A DNA stretch of 64,000 nucleotides, taken from the NCBI RefSeq assembly GCF_900005765.1, contig NC_041689.1, positions 1,736,001 through 1,800,000 of the forward strand, written 5' to 3'. Source of the DNA: Plasmodium relictum (lineage: Eukaryota; Apicomplexa; Aconoidasida; Haemosporida; Plasmodiidae). The translations under genes and the position numbers were made by a program. This document shows, piece after piece, positions 38,573 to 52,300 of the stretch (within the stretch, counting starts at the first letter, position 1; every line of letters starts with the position of its first letter). The notes beneath the pieces are model-generated. The model was given only the letters and a program-made list of their open reading frames with translations, did no database searches and was not told where the DNA came from.

Positions 38573-39118
38573 TTAGTAATGAAATTTCATTTCATATATA
38601 TTTTTTTTATAAGAAATAAAAATTATTATAGAAAAAGAAAAAATTAAAAACGTTAAAGCATCCAAGTAATTCAAATAATAGATTAAAAAAAGACAAGGAA
38701 TACATAAAGGAAATTTAATATAGAAAAACCTATAATCTATATTAACTAGATAAAAAGGTTTCTTAAAAAAAAATAGTAATAAATAGTTTATAAAATCAAG
38801 AAACATTACAAATAAAAAAAAAAAGAAAATAATGTTTTCTAAATTCTTAAAAATTTGAAAGAGAAAAATTAGTTGAATTGTTTTATTAAATAGAAAAAAT
38901 GAGTCATGCAACTTAAATTTAAAACGGAGTTTAAAATTAGAAGAATTCACAGAACAATTTGAAAAATTCTTTAATAGAGTTTTGCATTTAATAGAAATAA
39001 AGGTTCTTATAAAAATTAACTTGAAAAAGTGGAATGTACACTTATTATATAAAATATTTATGAAATATAAAAAAAAAATTTTTTTTTTGATAAAAAATGT
39101 AATACATTTTTTAGATAT
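38573..39118 (-). CDS. Possible exon of a subtelomeric membrane protein (two hydrophobic segments), start not found
   Basis: This minus-strand frame is open for about 181 codons and ends at a TAA at 38573. It is closed upstream by a TAG at 39119-39121, which overlaps a possible AG acceptor (CACTTAG), so it may be a second exon. No in-frame ATG lies near its start. The product is basic at first and has two long hydrophobic stretches in its second half (about residues 80-115 and 140-165). That is the layout of several Plasmodium exported two-membrane-segment families, but I cannot assign one. The T-rich strand favours F/I/L codons by composition alone, so it may be a chance frame or a decayed gene. 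It is nonetheless much longer than expected at this AT content. Confidence 0.35.
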   Translation of the reverse strand: MSKKCITFFIKKKIFFLYFINILYNKCTFHFFKLIFIRTFISIKCKTLLKNFSNCSVNSSNFKLRFKFKLHDSFFLFNKTIQLIFLFQIFKNLENIIFFFFLFVMFLDFINYLLLFFFKKPFYLVNIDYRFFYIKFPLCIPCLFLIYYLNYLDALTFLIFSFSIIIFISYKKNIYEMKFHY

Positions 39119-40032
39119 CTAAGTGCATATTGTAAAAATATATAAGTATTGTAATTTGGAAAAAAAATATTCGTTAGAGAAGAATGCTCTTAAAAAAATA
39201 GAGTAAAAGGTTAATATATGCGAAATGAAAATTATAAGAAAAATTGGGAGTAGTAATGTTTCAAATTCTACCAAAGTATACTAACAAGAAAAAGATACAT
39301 ATAAAATTAATACAAAAAAAAAAAAAAAAATTATATTTTTCAATTAAAAACTATTATTATATTGTACTTAGTTTATTAATTAATTTTTTTGAGGATAATT
39401 TAAAGAAAAGTTATTGAAACTAAAAAAAAATATCATTCCCAATAAATATTTAAAATCAATAATTTTATATTTTTGTTTTATATTTAACTATATACACTTG
39501 CATTATAAAATATTGAAAGTATGAAATTTATTAACTCAACTATAAAGTTTATTTTTTTAAAAAGAAGGAATAAAAATAAAAAATATAATTTTTATTTTTA
39601 CTTTTCATTCACAGATATTGGATTATCACGTTAAGTTTTAGTGTTAGTTCTTCATTATTACATATAACATTGAAATGAATTATAATTTTTAGTATTAATA
39701 ATAATTTTAATTATCAGAAAAGTTTATATTTGTAATTCTTCAAATGAGGAATCATAATTATGATTAACCTATTACTTTAATAGCAAAAATACGCAATTTA
39801 TTTACGTAAAGGTACATAAATACCTTTTATAAATTAAAAAAAAAGAAAGTATTTTTTTTTTTTTAAATTAATGCACCTATTTTACTTCTCTCCCTATATT
39901 TCCTTTTTTCATTTTTTATGTTGAACTATTTTTTACATATTATATATACATACACGTAAAAATAACTAACAATTAACTTGAGTAGATAATTAAATTTAAA
40001 TTTTTGTAAGGTTTAATAAAATGTTATTATAT

Positions 40033-40064
<32 letters not shown>

Positions 40065-40290
40065 CCATAAAAAAACAAACTTTAAAAGTGGTATTAGTTT
40101 CTTTTTTTGTCAATCGAATTTTAATAGAGAGAATAATAAAGTTTTATTTCTCAACCAATTTTGATATTTAATTTTCTTTACATAAAAATATCAGTTAATT
40201 AAGCCATATTTTTATAAGATAATAAAATATATTTATACATATATTCTTTATTCTTCTTTAAATAAAATTTAAATTTATGATATTAGCTAG

Positions 40291-40563
40291 ATCTTAGTTA
40301 AAAATGTGAAAAAAAAATTCTGTAACAAATTAGAAGTGGTACAGAAAATAAAATTACAGAAAAATATAACAAATATAAAGAATATAAAAAAATTAAAAGT
40401 TAACAAATTATTTCTTTTATGTATCCTTATCATGAAATTACGAAAGGCTGCACGACGTTTTAAATATATGACAGTTATAAATGTGTTATTATTTTCTTTT
40501 AAATTTCATCTATATAAATATTTAAAAAATATTTTTGAAAGAAATTATAGAGTACTTATATGA
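40291..40563 (+). other. Short lysine-rich open frame, possible gene fragment
   Basis: The frame is open from just after a TAG at 40288-40290 to a TGA at 40561-40563. It has a locally higher GC patch (R-K-A-A-R-R near residue 55) and a hydrophobic stretch in the middle. No good ATG start is present. It could be an exon of a subtelomeric gene or a remnant. I do not recognise it. Confidence 0.2.
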
Positions 40564-43005
40564 GAATATATATTAAAAAAAATAGATACAAACAACATTT
40601 TTTTTATTTTTAATATGTAAAATAAATAATACATTATTAATTTTTATATGATAATATATATTTGCAATATTTTTGCACAAAAGCATGATATATAGTAAAA
40701 TGATACGTTTCAGATAATTACCTCTTTAACTATTATGTAGAGAAAAAAATAATAGTGCATAATGAAAATATCCTTGAAGTAACTTTATCCTTATAGAAAA
40801 TTTATTTTGAAGAAATATATTTGACAGGTATTTATTTGTTTGCACCATTAAAAAATAAAAGATAGTTTTTTTTTTTTTTTAACATAAATTTTTTTTTTAT
40901 GGTTATGTACAGTTATGAATTTTTTCTTTTTAAAGATTTGCAAATTATTTGAAATGGATAATAAATAGCTTTACATAGAAATATTTGTAAATATATTTAT
41001 ATAAAATATGTATTTAGAAATTATTTAAATGGATTTATATATATATAAAAAAAATTCAAGTGAATTATATAAAATTATTTTGAGCTATATTTTTTCAATA
41101 TTATATATAGGAATAAATGCTATTACAATAATTATTTAAAATATATTCTAATATATAAAACGATAATTTCAATTAATTAGTCTTATTTGAATATTAGAAA
41201 TAAGAAAATAACATTTTAAGAAGAATAATTTATTTTAAAGATATATTTAAAGAAGTTTTTTTTTCTTCATTTAACGATTTTATATATTAAATATTGTTCT
41301 TTATGAAATTTATATATATATATAAAGTTTTAGTTTATATTATTATTTTCTTTAAAAAACTATGATTTGCTGATTAATAATACAATTTTATTTAAAGCAT
41401 TATAAAAATGGTGATAAAAATGAAAAATTTTTTTGTTTAATGAATGATCTAGACAAAATAAAGTTTATAAAAACTTTTTTTATTTAAATTATTATAATTT
41501 AGTATATTACTCTTTTTTTTTAATAAAATTCTTTTTACATTATTTTATTACTTATGATATTTCAACGTATTTATATTTTATATACTTTATGAAAAATTTT
41601 CATTCAAAAATTTTTAGGACTGTATATTTCATATGAAATTTTTTTTATATCCTTCCTTCATATTTTAACACAAAAAAAATGAAAAGCTTGAAAAATTAAT
41701 ACATATTTATTATTATTATTCCCCCAAAAAATATAAAAAATAAAAAAAATTGAACAACAAAAATTATAAAAAAAAAAAAGAATAATAATGTTCAAAAAAA
41801 TAATAATTTCTTTTTTCCTATTTTATTAGGTGATGTGGAAATATTTTTAGCTAATTTGTTTAATTATACCCCCAAATAACATGCATGCTTGACTAATTCT
41901 TTAAAGAATATTAAACGTTTCATATAAATATAAGTTAATAAGCCATTTTAAATTGTCATAAATTTTAAATGACATATTATATTAATGTATCTAATTAAAA
42001 AAGATCTAAATTCACTTATTACTATTGTGTAAAATTTAAATAAAATAGCATTTATGTAATGGATAATTAAAAATTATCCAAAAGTATTTAGAAATGTTTC
42101 ATTTGTAATTGTTTTTTTTTTCTTAATAAAGGGTTATCTGATTGCAATAAATATTTTACTATATGTTAAATATGCTATTTTGTTTTTACATATTTGTTAA
42201 ATTTATTTTTTTTTTATTAAAATTTTCACATATTCTTTTTAAATTTCTGATTGATCAATAAAAATAATAATGAACTTTTTAAATAAGTAGGGAATATATG
42301 ATGGAGTTAAAAAAGTTAGCTGTGCATACAAGGTATTTGATAAAATACCCTAATATTGAAGCAAAAAAAATAAGAATGTTAAAAAAAAATTATATTTTTT
42401 TTTTTGAAAGATATTTTCTTTGTTATATTTTTTAATTTTTTTTATGTATATTTAATGAATGAAACAATAATTTTTTTTTTTCGGAGAGTTAATTGGTAAG
42501 TAATTAGTGAAATGAGAGACGAAAATTTATTACTGATTATAACTAATTTATATGAAAAAAAAAAATGTATACTATATTATCAAATAATCATTTATGTCGA
42601 GTATTTAAGTTTTAGTATAAATATATGAAACAATTTTATTTAACTATATGATTAATAAATGGTATTATTTCCCTATTTTAGGTAATGGTTATTGAATGGT
42701 ATCACTGATTTATTATATACAATATTGATTAATGAATGGAATTATAAAACTATCCTATATAATATTTAAAAGAAGTATTAAATGGTTTCTTTTATGCATG
42801 TAACTTATGTAGTTTATAAAATATACTATTTTTCGTTAATCCTTTTAAAGAAAAAAAAAATTATAAATTAAAAAAAAACTATTAATAAACTGGAATTATG
42901 AAAATTTTTAAATAGGTAAAGATGATATATTACAAATAATAGTAAAAATATTGATTAAAATAAAATATATATATAAATATATATATTTATTCCATTGTAT
43001 ATAGG
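40564..43005. other. Gene-poor AT-rich region
   Basis: About 2.4 kb without a convincing gene. A 44-codon frame at about 42298-42432 begins with two ATG codons and has a few non-repetitive residues (K-L-A-V-H-T-R-Y), but nothing else supports it. No LTR piece was recognised before 43006. Confidence 0.45.
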
Positions 43006-43547
43006 TGGTCAATAAAAAAATTGTTATTAACCTTTTGTAAAATAAAATGAGCTACTAGTTAGGAAAATGATACCCATGCACTGACGCTAGTTAAAAAAAA
43101 AAAATAAAAATAAAAATTAAATTATTTTTTTTTTGTTGGTTGACATTTGTTCGAATTAAAAAAAGAATTAATTTTTATTTATATAAAAAACTTGATGAAA
43201 AAGTATAATGCTTTATGTTGTATTCAATATGCATATATTGAAATAACATTGAATGAATCAAAGTTTTAATTTTTATTATTTGCTATAAATTTTGTGTGTA
43301 TTTTTAATTAAAAAAATATACTTATTCTTTGTAAATAAAAACACATTTATAAAAGTAAACATATATCTGTTAAGCAATACATAATAATTTAATGTATAAT
43401 ATAAATATTGTATATTATAAAATGACAATATATATATATATTAAAAATAAGTATATCTATGTATAAAACGTATATTTAGTTATACATGTTCTTAATTTGT
43501 TTGTTCAATACTATAGGAAAATCTTCAAGTAGGCAATTAATAAATCA
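43006..43547 (-). mobile_element. Solo LTR, family A, reverse orientation
   Basis: This is the reverse complement of the LTR seen at 57227-57857 and other places. Here it reads TGGTCAATAAAA...and ends ...AATTAATAAATCA. (Plus orientation is defined as the copy that starts TGATTTATTAATTGG and ends TTATTAACCA.) It is about 540 bp. Flanking 5-mers are ATAGG and ATAAA, three of five matching, so an old duplication is possible but not shown. Many differences from the young copies fit an old insertion. Confidence 0.8.
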
Positions 43548-43712
43548 ATAAATAATTATATAAAGAATATATATTTATATTTATTAAGTAATTTTATTAT
43601 AAATAGAATTAGTAGATATTCCTCTATATGTTCTTTATTGATTTGATTATTTAAAATACTATAAAAATATTCATACGGTGATTTATTAATTGGTTAATGG
43701 GCACTAGGCTGT

Positions 43713-44181
43713 TGGTTAACAAAAGATAATATTAACCTTTTATGCAATAATAGTTACTCGTGTGGAAAATAGAGAGTTAGTCATGAATTCACTATATTTG
43801 AAAAAAAAAGATGTATTTATTTTTTTTTTTTTTGACATAATGAAAAGATTTGAACAAAAATATTTTCTGTAAAATTTTTGTTATTAAATAGAATTAATTT
43901 TTAAAATAAAAATTAAATTAGAAGTTAAAAAAAAAAAAAAAAAGTATTTTATTTTTTATTAATATTTAAATTTTACGTAATTTCAAAATACAATTAATAA
44001 ATATAATTAATTTATTTGTTTCAATTAATTATTTTATACGATCAATAGTCTTAATGAGGATTTAAATTTTTTAATAAAAAAAATAGAACTGTAATTTTAT
44101 TAATGTAAATAAATGTCTCTGAAACAACAATTATTCAGTTATGCAAATTATATGTATAAAATTTGGGTATTAATAGCATAT
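43713..44181 (-). mobile_element. LTR of a second subfamily (B), decayed
   Basis: It starts TGGTTAACAAAAGATA and then TATTAACC, the same terminal hairpin as family A, but the body differs from A and instead resembles 56848-57190: shared blocks include AAATTAAATTAGAA and ATACAATTAA, in the same order. The distal end is not clear. I stop it where a family A head begins at 44182. Confidence 0.5.
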
Positions 44182-44245
44182 TGATTTACTAATTGCCTGT
44201 TTATTGGTTTTGATAGATTAATAAACAAACAAATTAAAAAAGAGT
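44182..44245 (+). mobile_element. Family A LTR head fragment
   Basis: About 65 bp resemble the family A start: TTGATTTACTAATTGCCTG, followed by ATAAACAAACAAATTAAAAA. Similarity ends after that. Confidence 0.6.
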
Positions 44246-44813
44246 AAGTAGAGAATTCTCTACTAATTTTAATGGATTTTATTATTTCTTTTATTAAGAA
44301 GTTATAATTAAAATTAATTTGATGTTCAACTATTTAAAAATATATAACCCTTAACACACAATGCTTAAAAAACATTTAATAGACATCTTATGGAATTATT
44401 AGCATTATATTTTTCCTAAAAGTTTTTTTAAATATTTAATCTTATTTTTAAGTAAAGTTATTTCCCTTCTTGAGTATCTTTTTCTCTCTATTATTTCTTG
44501 GAGATTTTTCACTATGTATATTTTTTCCTAAGAAAAAATGTACCTTACTTGAATTTATTATTTTAATTAAATAACAATTAATATATACAACTAATAAAAA
44601 AAATAGTAAAAATATATTCACATATATATATATAACATGTGTATACTATAATTGTTCAATAAATAGCATTATAGATTTTTTTGAATATTTAATAAGACAC
44701 AAATCTAACATAGCTATAGTTATGTATATATTACATTTGAGAATATATATATATAATTTTGAAGATATATTTGTTTTAGTGTGCATTTAAAATGTTGTGT
44801 ATTTGTCGTAGGA

Positions 44814-44880
44814 TGATTTATTAATTTCCAGTTTAATAACTTTGCTAGAGTATTGCTCAATAAATTGTATTATTGACTTA
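44814..44880 (+). mobile_element. Family A LTR head fragment
   Basis: TGATTTATTAATTTCCAG and AACTTTGCTAGAGTATT match the family A head. The following sequence does not. Confidence 0.65.
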
Positions 44881-45349
44881 TTTTAATTTTCATTAGGGAG
44901 GAATATTAAATAAGTAAATTCTATGATGTGTATGTATAAAAAGAATATACTCACATTAAAATGCATACAATGGAGTGTACCAATTTAAAAAAAAAAAAAT
45001 ATATATTTTCTTTTTATGATGCTGACTAAAAAATAAAAAGTTATGTAAAAATATATTTGCATTTGAATAATAATTTTTTTAATTTTTTTTATTAACCTTT
45101 TTTTAATTCTTACTTTATTTTATTATTTTTTTTTGGGGAATTTAACTTGAACGTGATATGTATTATTTAATACGTATTAAAAACAATGTATTTACAATTT
45201 ATAATAATAATAATAGTGTATTTTATAAGTTAACTTAAATGATAAATAACTATTAAAGTTGATATTAACTATAATTTATAAATAGTTAATAATCTTTTGT
45301 AATAATTAATATTTTAATATATAAAATAAGTAGAGATTAATCTACATAC

Positions 45350-45403
45350 CATTTATTAGTCTGTTTGATATACTAGGAAATCCATTGAACACTCAGTAAA
45401 TCA
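45350..45403 (-). mobile_element. Family A LTR head fragment, reverse orientation
   Basis: ATTTATTAGTCTGTTTGATA...ACTCAGTAAATCA is a diverged reverse complement of the family A head and ends in CA as expected. Confidence 0.5.
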
Positions 45404-46919
45404 TTAACTAAGATAGAACTTTTTAAGATTGAAATAAATAAATATTTACTTTTTTAATTTGTTGTTGGAATATTATGAAATTACTATTTTTTTTTTTTTT
45501 ATTATTATTTTGTTATATTTTTTTAAAATTTATTATTAACAATTTATTTTATTTATACTTTATTATATAAATTTTTTTAATATAATATTCTGTTTAGTTC
45601 TTAATGATTTTAATGAAGCAACAAAAAAAAATAAAAAAGTAGAAGCATTTATTGATATATTAAGTTATTTTTAATTCAATTGTACATCTTTTATTTTGAA
45701 AAATAAAAAAAACATTTATATTACAAAATATTTGAAATTGTGATTTTTATATATCTTTTTATTCATGGAAACATTTAAAGAATTAGAAAGTGAAAATCTT
45801 ATAATTTAGAATTAGCTCAACTATTTTATTAAAATAAAAATTAGCTCACAAAAATTAAATTAAAATTTGGAAAATATAACTAAATTTACAAATAAAAAAT
45901 TTTACTTAAAAATATTCAAAAGAAAAACTTAAAAATTAAAATAGATATCTTTAATATGCATTTCATTAATAAATATTTAATCTTATGACGGAATTTTTTT
46001 TCAGAGATAAAAATATGATTACAAAATACTTATACTATTTAATGCTTTTTAAAGGGTAATTAAATATGATATTAGTTTTATTATAATATATAATTTTATC
46101 TTAATAAATGTAATATTAATAAAAAAAGAAAAAAACACGAAAATTTATTAAAAAATGTGTATTTTTTTTTAAACTTATATATAGATGAATTTTTTTTTTT
46201 CTTAATTTTTACATTTAATACTTTTTTTTATGTTTTTATTATTATTGATAACAAATAGAATGTTTTTTTTTTATAAATAGTAGTAGCATGTGATATTCAT
46301 ATAAAAATATTCTCAAGAATGTGTACTTTTTAATGCTTATTTATTTATATATAAATGTATTTAAGAGTTATATATATTAAATAAATAAATCTTTTTATGA
46401 TAATAAAAATTATTTCTTTAAAAATCTATTATAATTTTTTTCCCGTATGAAATAGATTTTTGTAATAAAGTACATATATTTTTTTTATTTTGGGATATTA
46501 AAATAAATTCATATATTTTTTTGAAATTAAAGAAAAATTAATATTAAATAAAAATATGATTATCATTTATATTTGATAAAAATAACTTATCAATAAATAA
46601 TAATAATAGAGACTATTTTAAAAATATATATATATATATATATATATATTGAAATTTAGAATAGTATGTAATGCGAATGTAAATTCTTTTTATAGTTGGT
46701 ATTATATTTGTTAGTATGTTATTTAAAATAATTATAAGTTTAAAGGATATAGTGACATAATAGGGGAAATTAATTCATTTAAACTAATATTTATTGAAAT
46801 TCATATTAATATTAATTAATTTTAAATTGAAAAATAAATATATAATGATAATAAATTTTTTTTTATTATTATTAATTTTATTTAAAATAATTTTATGTAG
46901 TATAATTTTATCCTATATC

Positions 46920-47441
46920 TGATTTATTAATTGCCCGCTTAATGACTTTTCTAGAGTATTAAGCAAACGAATTAATAAAGAGCATGTATAAATAAATATA
47001 CGTTTATATATATATTAGTTTTTAATTATTATAAATGAGTTTTTATTTACAAAGAATTAATATCTTCTTTTAATTAAAAACATACAAATTATAACAATTA
47101 ACAAAAGTCAAAACTCTAATTTATTCAATATTTCAAAAATATACATCAAATAAAATATAAACATTATACTTTTTCATTCATTAAGTTTTTTTTACAACTA
47201 AAAATTAATTTCTATTTTTTTTTTTGAACATCAACCAACAAAAAAAAAAAATAATTTTATTTTATTTTTTTTTTATTATAAAGATGTATATATATATATT
47301 AAAATAAACAAAACAAAACAAAAATAACTATATATTTTTTTTTTTTTCTAACTAGAGTTAGTGCATGGCTAACTTCTATTTTCCTAACTGGTAACTTATT
47401 TTATTTTTACAAAATGTTAATAACAATTTTTTTATTAACCA
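46920..47441 (+). mobile_element. Solo LTR, family A, with target-site duplication ATATC
   Basis: About 522 bp start TGATTTATTAATTGCCC and end TTTATTAACCA. The five bases on each side (46915-46919 and 47442-47446) are both ATATC, a perfect 5-bp direct repeat at exactly the LTR edges. It therefore inserted as an element and later lost its internal part. The body includes T-runs, A-runs and a G-T-T-A-G-T-G-C-A-T block before the terminal hairpin. Confidence 0.92.
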
Positions 47442-49499
47442 ATATCATAATTTTATTTTTTTAATGACCAAATTTGTTTGAAAAATAATATTTTTTCTTT
47501 TTTTAATTTTTCAAAGATTAAAGTTAAATGAAGTATTTGCTATAATTTCCTTTTAGATTTAAAATTTTCTAAAAAGTATTTTAATATTTGTTAATACTTT
47601 TTTTTTTTTTTTTATAAATCATACACATTTCATATATACCTTATTTAAGCCATGATTTATATATTTTAAACTATATAGAAGAAAGATATATATTATGTTT
47701 TATAAATATTTTATCCTTAATTGTTTTTTTAACATAATTAAAAAAATATTTTTAAGATTTTATAAAAATTTAATATTTTATGTTAAAGTGAACTTAAATA
47801 TATGGGAAAAAAAGTTTACGGGTTGAATTTTATAAATAAAATATGAGGATGCTAATAACACAAATAGGAGAATAATAAATTTAAATTTTGTTTATATAAA
47901 AATTTCATTCTAAATAATAAATTATGAAGAAATGTTTATATGAAAGGAAAATTATTTTCTGATAAGATCATTTTGCATTTATTTTTATGGGAAAATAATG
48001 ACTAATATTTGTTCAAATATCATTTATAAATAATAAATATTTCTTTTTTACGTTTTTAAAATCAATAAAAATAAAATACAATATATATAAATGTTTATAT
48101 ATATGTATAAAAAATGACCTCTTAATATATAATTATTATAAATTAAATATTTTCCCTTTTTTTTTATTTATACGTTAATATAACTATTAATATAATTTTC
48201 TGATGATTAAAAAAAAAAAAAATTATTTAAATTCAGTAGATAATTAAAAAAAATAAATATTAAGTTATATTTTATCAGTATAAACGTTAGTGATAACAAA
48301 TATATAAAGGAGTAAATTTGTGTGCAAACGAAGATCCAAAAATTACTTGAACATTAAAATAAATTTAAATGTACGTACTGTTTTTTAATTTAAATAAAAA
48401 GAAATATTTATTTAAAATATTTATAAATTACATGTAGTCTTAATAGAAAACTTCCTTTCATAAAAACAAATAATCTTTTATTAGATAATTATATTTATAT
48501 TTTTAATGAATTCCATTACTTCTTTATCTCTCTTTCTTATTTAATTATTCAAGTACATATTTTTTTAATAGAAGTATACAAATACATACATTCATATTTA
48601 TTATTTGCATACAAATATATAATAATCTCTTATAGAAATTTCGAATAATTGTGTTTTGTTTTAAGAGAAATTGTTATTCCATTTTCCATTATTTAATATA
48701 AAATATCTAGAATAATAATAATAATAATAAAATTTAAATTTCATTTTTTTATTAAAAATTAGTAGTAGTTGACTTATTCATTACTTACATTTTTTGACTA
48801 AATTCAAAAATTATTTAAATAATTTACTTTTTAGAAATATATAAATAATTTGAATAATTATATAAGTTTATGAAAATTATTTTAAAGATGAGAACAATTC
48901 TAATAATAATATGATGATATTTTATAAGAAAAAAAAAAAAATATTAAGAAAAACAAAATTTAAAATAAAAAAAGGATTTTTTTTAGGACTATTTTAGATT
49001 TACTATTATCATATTTATAACCATGTTATGAGTAATAGAACTGAAAATAATTCAGGGGAATATGGAAAATTGCAAATATTTCAAAATTTTAAGTAAACGT
49101 GCTACACTTTTTTTCAATATAAATGATGATATATTTTGTATATCTCATAGTGATAATAATTTAACTTATAATTTTTTATGTAAACAAAGAGATTAATTAT
49201 TCTAACAAATAAAATATGGCATACAAATAAAAGAGAGGTTTAATGAAGTTATGTAAACTTCTGAAGTAAATAATTTGATTGTATTCATTATTGAGCATCA
49301 ATACTTTTAATAAATGTTTTAATCTTATACCCTTATCACAATGTTTTAATTAAAACTCTTGTAATAAGCAAAAAAAACTTTCAAATAAATTAAAAAAAAT
49401 TAAAAAGGTGTTTCAAAAATGAGAAAACATAATGAAAAAAAAATAATTTCACATCAAAATTAACAAAAAAATATAAAAGTAGAAATAAAGATACACTAT
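47442..49499. other. Gene-poor region
   Basis: About 2 kb with no LTR match and no gene that I can support. TAA-type repeats occur near 48712-48730. Confidence 0.4.
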
Positions 49500-52300
49500 G
49501 CTGTTTAATATACTAATAACTATTATTATAAGAATTAAAACTTTAATTGTGATAATTAATATAATAGTTATTATCAAAGAAATGTTAAAACATCTTAATT
49601 ATGACAAAAGTTACAATTGTATGTTTTTCATATTATTGAATTATCTAAATAGTAGTATAATAGCATAATAATACTGTAGATACAATACAATAATAGGAAG
49701 AAATATGTTTGTGCATTGCATGCAATTATTTCTACAAAATGTATGATATTATAATATTAATCATAAAAAAAAATGAGGATTCTATCATCTTAATAGATAA
49801 ATGAACTTACGCTAATTGTAGTTATAATGATAATTAAAATCGCTATAAAAAAAAAAATATAATATAAACTATAATACTAAATTGATTTTATTAAAGAAGT
49901 AATAACATACTAATACGAAGGATACATTTCAGTAAAGAAAAAATATAAATTTGCAATTGTTGCATGACATGCAGTATTTTTTTTATAATAAATACTTATA
50001 TATTAATAAAAGTAACAAAAAATTAAAAAAAAAAAAAAATTAAAATTAAATTTAAAATATGAAAATAGAATAAAAAAATTAAAAGATGATGTAAGTCATA
50101 AAGATGTAACTACAATATTGATTACAATATTAGCAGCAATCATCATTACAATTATAGAAATAATGAAAATTACAGTTACAATTGCAATAACAGTAATAAC
50201 CAGAATTACAATTAATATAATAATTAGAATTACTGATACAGTTATTATAACAATTGCACTTACAGTAATTGCAAACACAGTTAAAGTAATGACCATTACT
50301 ATTACGATAATAGTGACTGATGTAATAGCCGTTACAGCAATAGTAAGAATTACAGTAAGTATAAAAATGAAGATATAATATAAATTATAAAATAAAAAAT
50401 GTCAATTTTATAAAATAGTGATATGTGATTAAATTTTAGTAATAAGAAATAAAAATAAAAATTTATGTTGCATGCAGTTAATTATTAATAAATTACTATA
50501 TATAAGTACATAATAATTTAAAAAAAACCCAAAAAAATAAAAGAATGATTTAAATTATAAACATACATATATATTTTTATTGATTCATCAATATTTTTGA
50601 TTATAATTACTATTACAATCATTTAGGAGACATGTGAATTTTTGAATAATTTATAATGAAAATATTAAGTGAGCAATGATGCAAAAGTAAAAATGATTTA
50701 TTTTTTAAATTTCGATCGATGTGCATGATTTAAAATAATAATAATAAAGATGAAATATATTGCTATATTTAATTATTGCTTTGATAATTCTAAAAATATT
50801 TTATATTATTACAATTAAAAAAAAAAAAAAATGATTTAAGTTAAAACATATTATATTTCATTATACTTTCCTTAGGATATAATTATGATGACTATGATGT
50901 AATGAAGAAAAATTTAAAACATAATGATACTTTAATGACGTAATGGTATGACACTAATTTAGTATTTAAATCAAACATGTATGCATGTCATTGTTTAATA
51001 ATATAAAAGTATTGATTAATTTTAAAAAGAAAAAAAATATTAATGCATATATATCATATAAAATTAGTGAATAATGTAAATTATATTATGGGATAGTGAA
51101 TTATTTTAATTAATAAAATTAAGATTGTGTATACATTTGTGATAATAGTAAATGATAAGTGATTTCCATAATAATGAAGATAAATAAAATAAAAATGTAA
51201 GATGTTTTAATTTTAACAGTAATGTTAAAATATAATTATAAAATTATTCATATTAAAGTAGTGATTAAAGTTTTGTCTATGAAAAAATTTCTGTTGAAAG
51301 GAAAAAGGATGCCATGATAAGCCATTAATAATGACATTTTTTTTTATAAATATAAATTGTTCATTACAATTTTAACTGATATAAAATTTGATTTAGTTGT
51401 ATCTTCCATAATAATAAAAACAATAGAGTACCTTACAACAACCATTATGATAGTAACAGGGAAAAAAAAAAGATAAAGCTATATTTGTGATTTCTAATAA
51501 ATCTTGAGGAAAATTATATTAACAAAAAAAAAAAAAAAGGAAATGAAATGAAAGTAAAAAGTAGCATATATTTTAAGTGATTGAAATATAAATTAATAAA
51601 ATTGTAACAAAAATAAATGTCAAGAGATATATAAGAAGATAAAATTACAATGATGATATTACATAATATATAATTTTTTTTTTACAGTACAACGCTGTTA
51701 TAAAGAATGTAATTTAAATTTCACTAGTGTGAACAAATTTATATTAAAACATAATAGAAATTATAAATAAAATAATGATATAAAAATTTTAAAAGAAAAA
51801 AATTATTTAGTATACAAGTATGATGATTATGAATCTTTCATTATTTTTTTTCTAAAAAACCAATAAAAATTTTTAAGAGAAAGTATATCACTTCATTAAT
51901 AGCAAAATTGGTTGTTATAATAATAGTATTATTCTTAAATATGGAATTTTTATGTATCAAATTATAGGATAATTGATAACAAAATATAAAGTTGGTGATA
52001 CTTATAATTGCTACAGTTATTTAATTTAAATCTATATTTTAATTGGGAATATTTTTATTATAAATGTAAAGATAAAAGCAGATATATCTTATTAGAAATA
52101 GTATAGTATTTGAAAAATTAATAATAGAAAAGGATTATATAATATTTTTATACAAATATTCGGAATTATGACATTTGAACATATTATTCTAGATTATTGA
52201 AAAAACTTTGTTATATTTGATATCAACAAATTATTGCTCACTTATGGTTATACATGGTAAATATTTATCTTGTTAAAAAAAAAAAAATGAGAATGCAAAT
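49500..52300. other. Compositionally distinct region, possible decayed triplet-repeat DNA
   Basis: Compared with its flanks this stretch has fewer long homopolymers and more isolated G and C, with many words such as ATAATGATG, TTACAGT and GTAATA. No gene was recognised. The most regular part is listed separately (50100-50378). Confidence 0.4.
50100..50378. repeat. Degenerate triplet-periodic tract (purine-pyrimidine-any)
   Basis: In one plus-strand frame nearly every triplet has the form purine-pyrimidine-any (ATT, ACA, GTA, GCA, ATA...). The translation is therefore almost only I, T, V and A. A minus-strand frame across the same bases is also open. That is typical of a decayed trinucleotide array, not of a protein gene. 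The ancestral unit could be ATA or ATT, changed mostly by transitions. Confidence 0.6.

Larger units (their letters stand above)
44246..46919. other. Gene-poor region with small LTR shreds
   Basis: AT-rich DNA with no open frame of note. Two short family A pieces are listed separately (44814-44880 and 45350-45403). The rest holds homopolymers and short TA runs (46625-46650) and no recognised gene. Confidence 0.45.

Noticed and set aside
50096-50378. Two overlapping open frames on opposite strands (I/T/V/A-only peptides) as membrane protein genes
   Set aside because: Both follow from the triplet periodicity of the DNA. The peptides lack charged loops and any other protein-like pattern.
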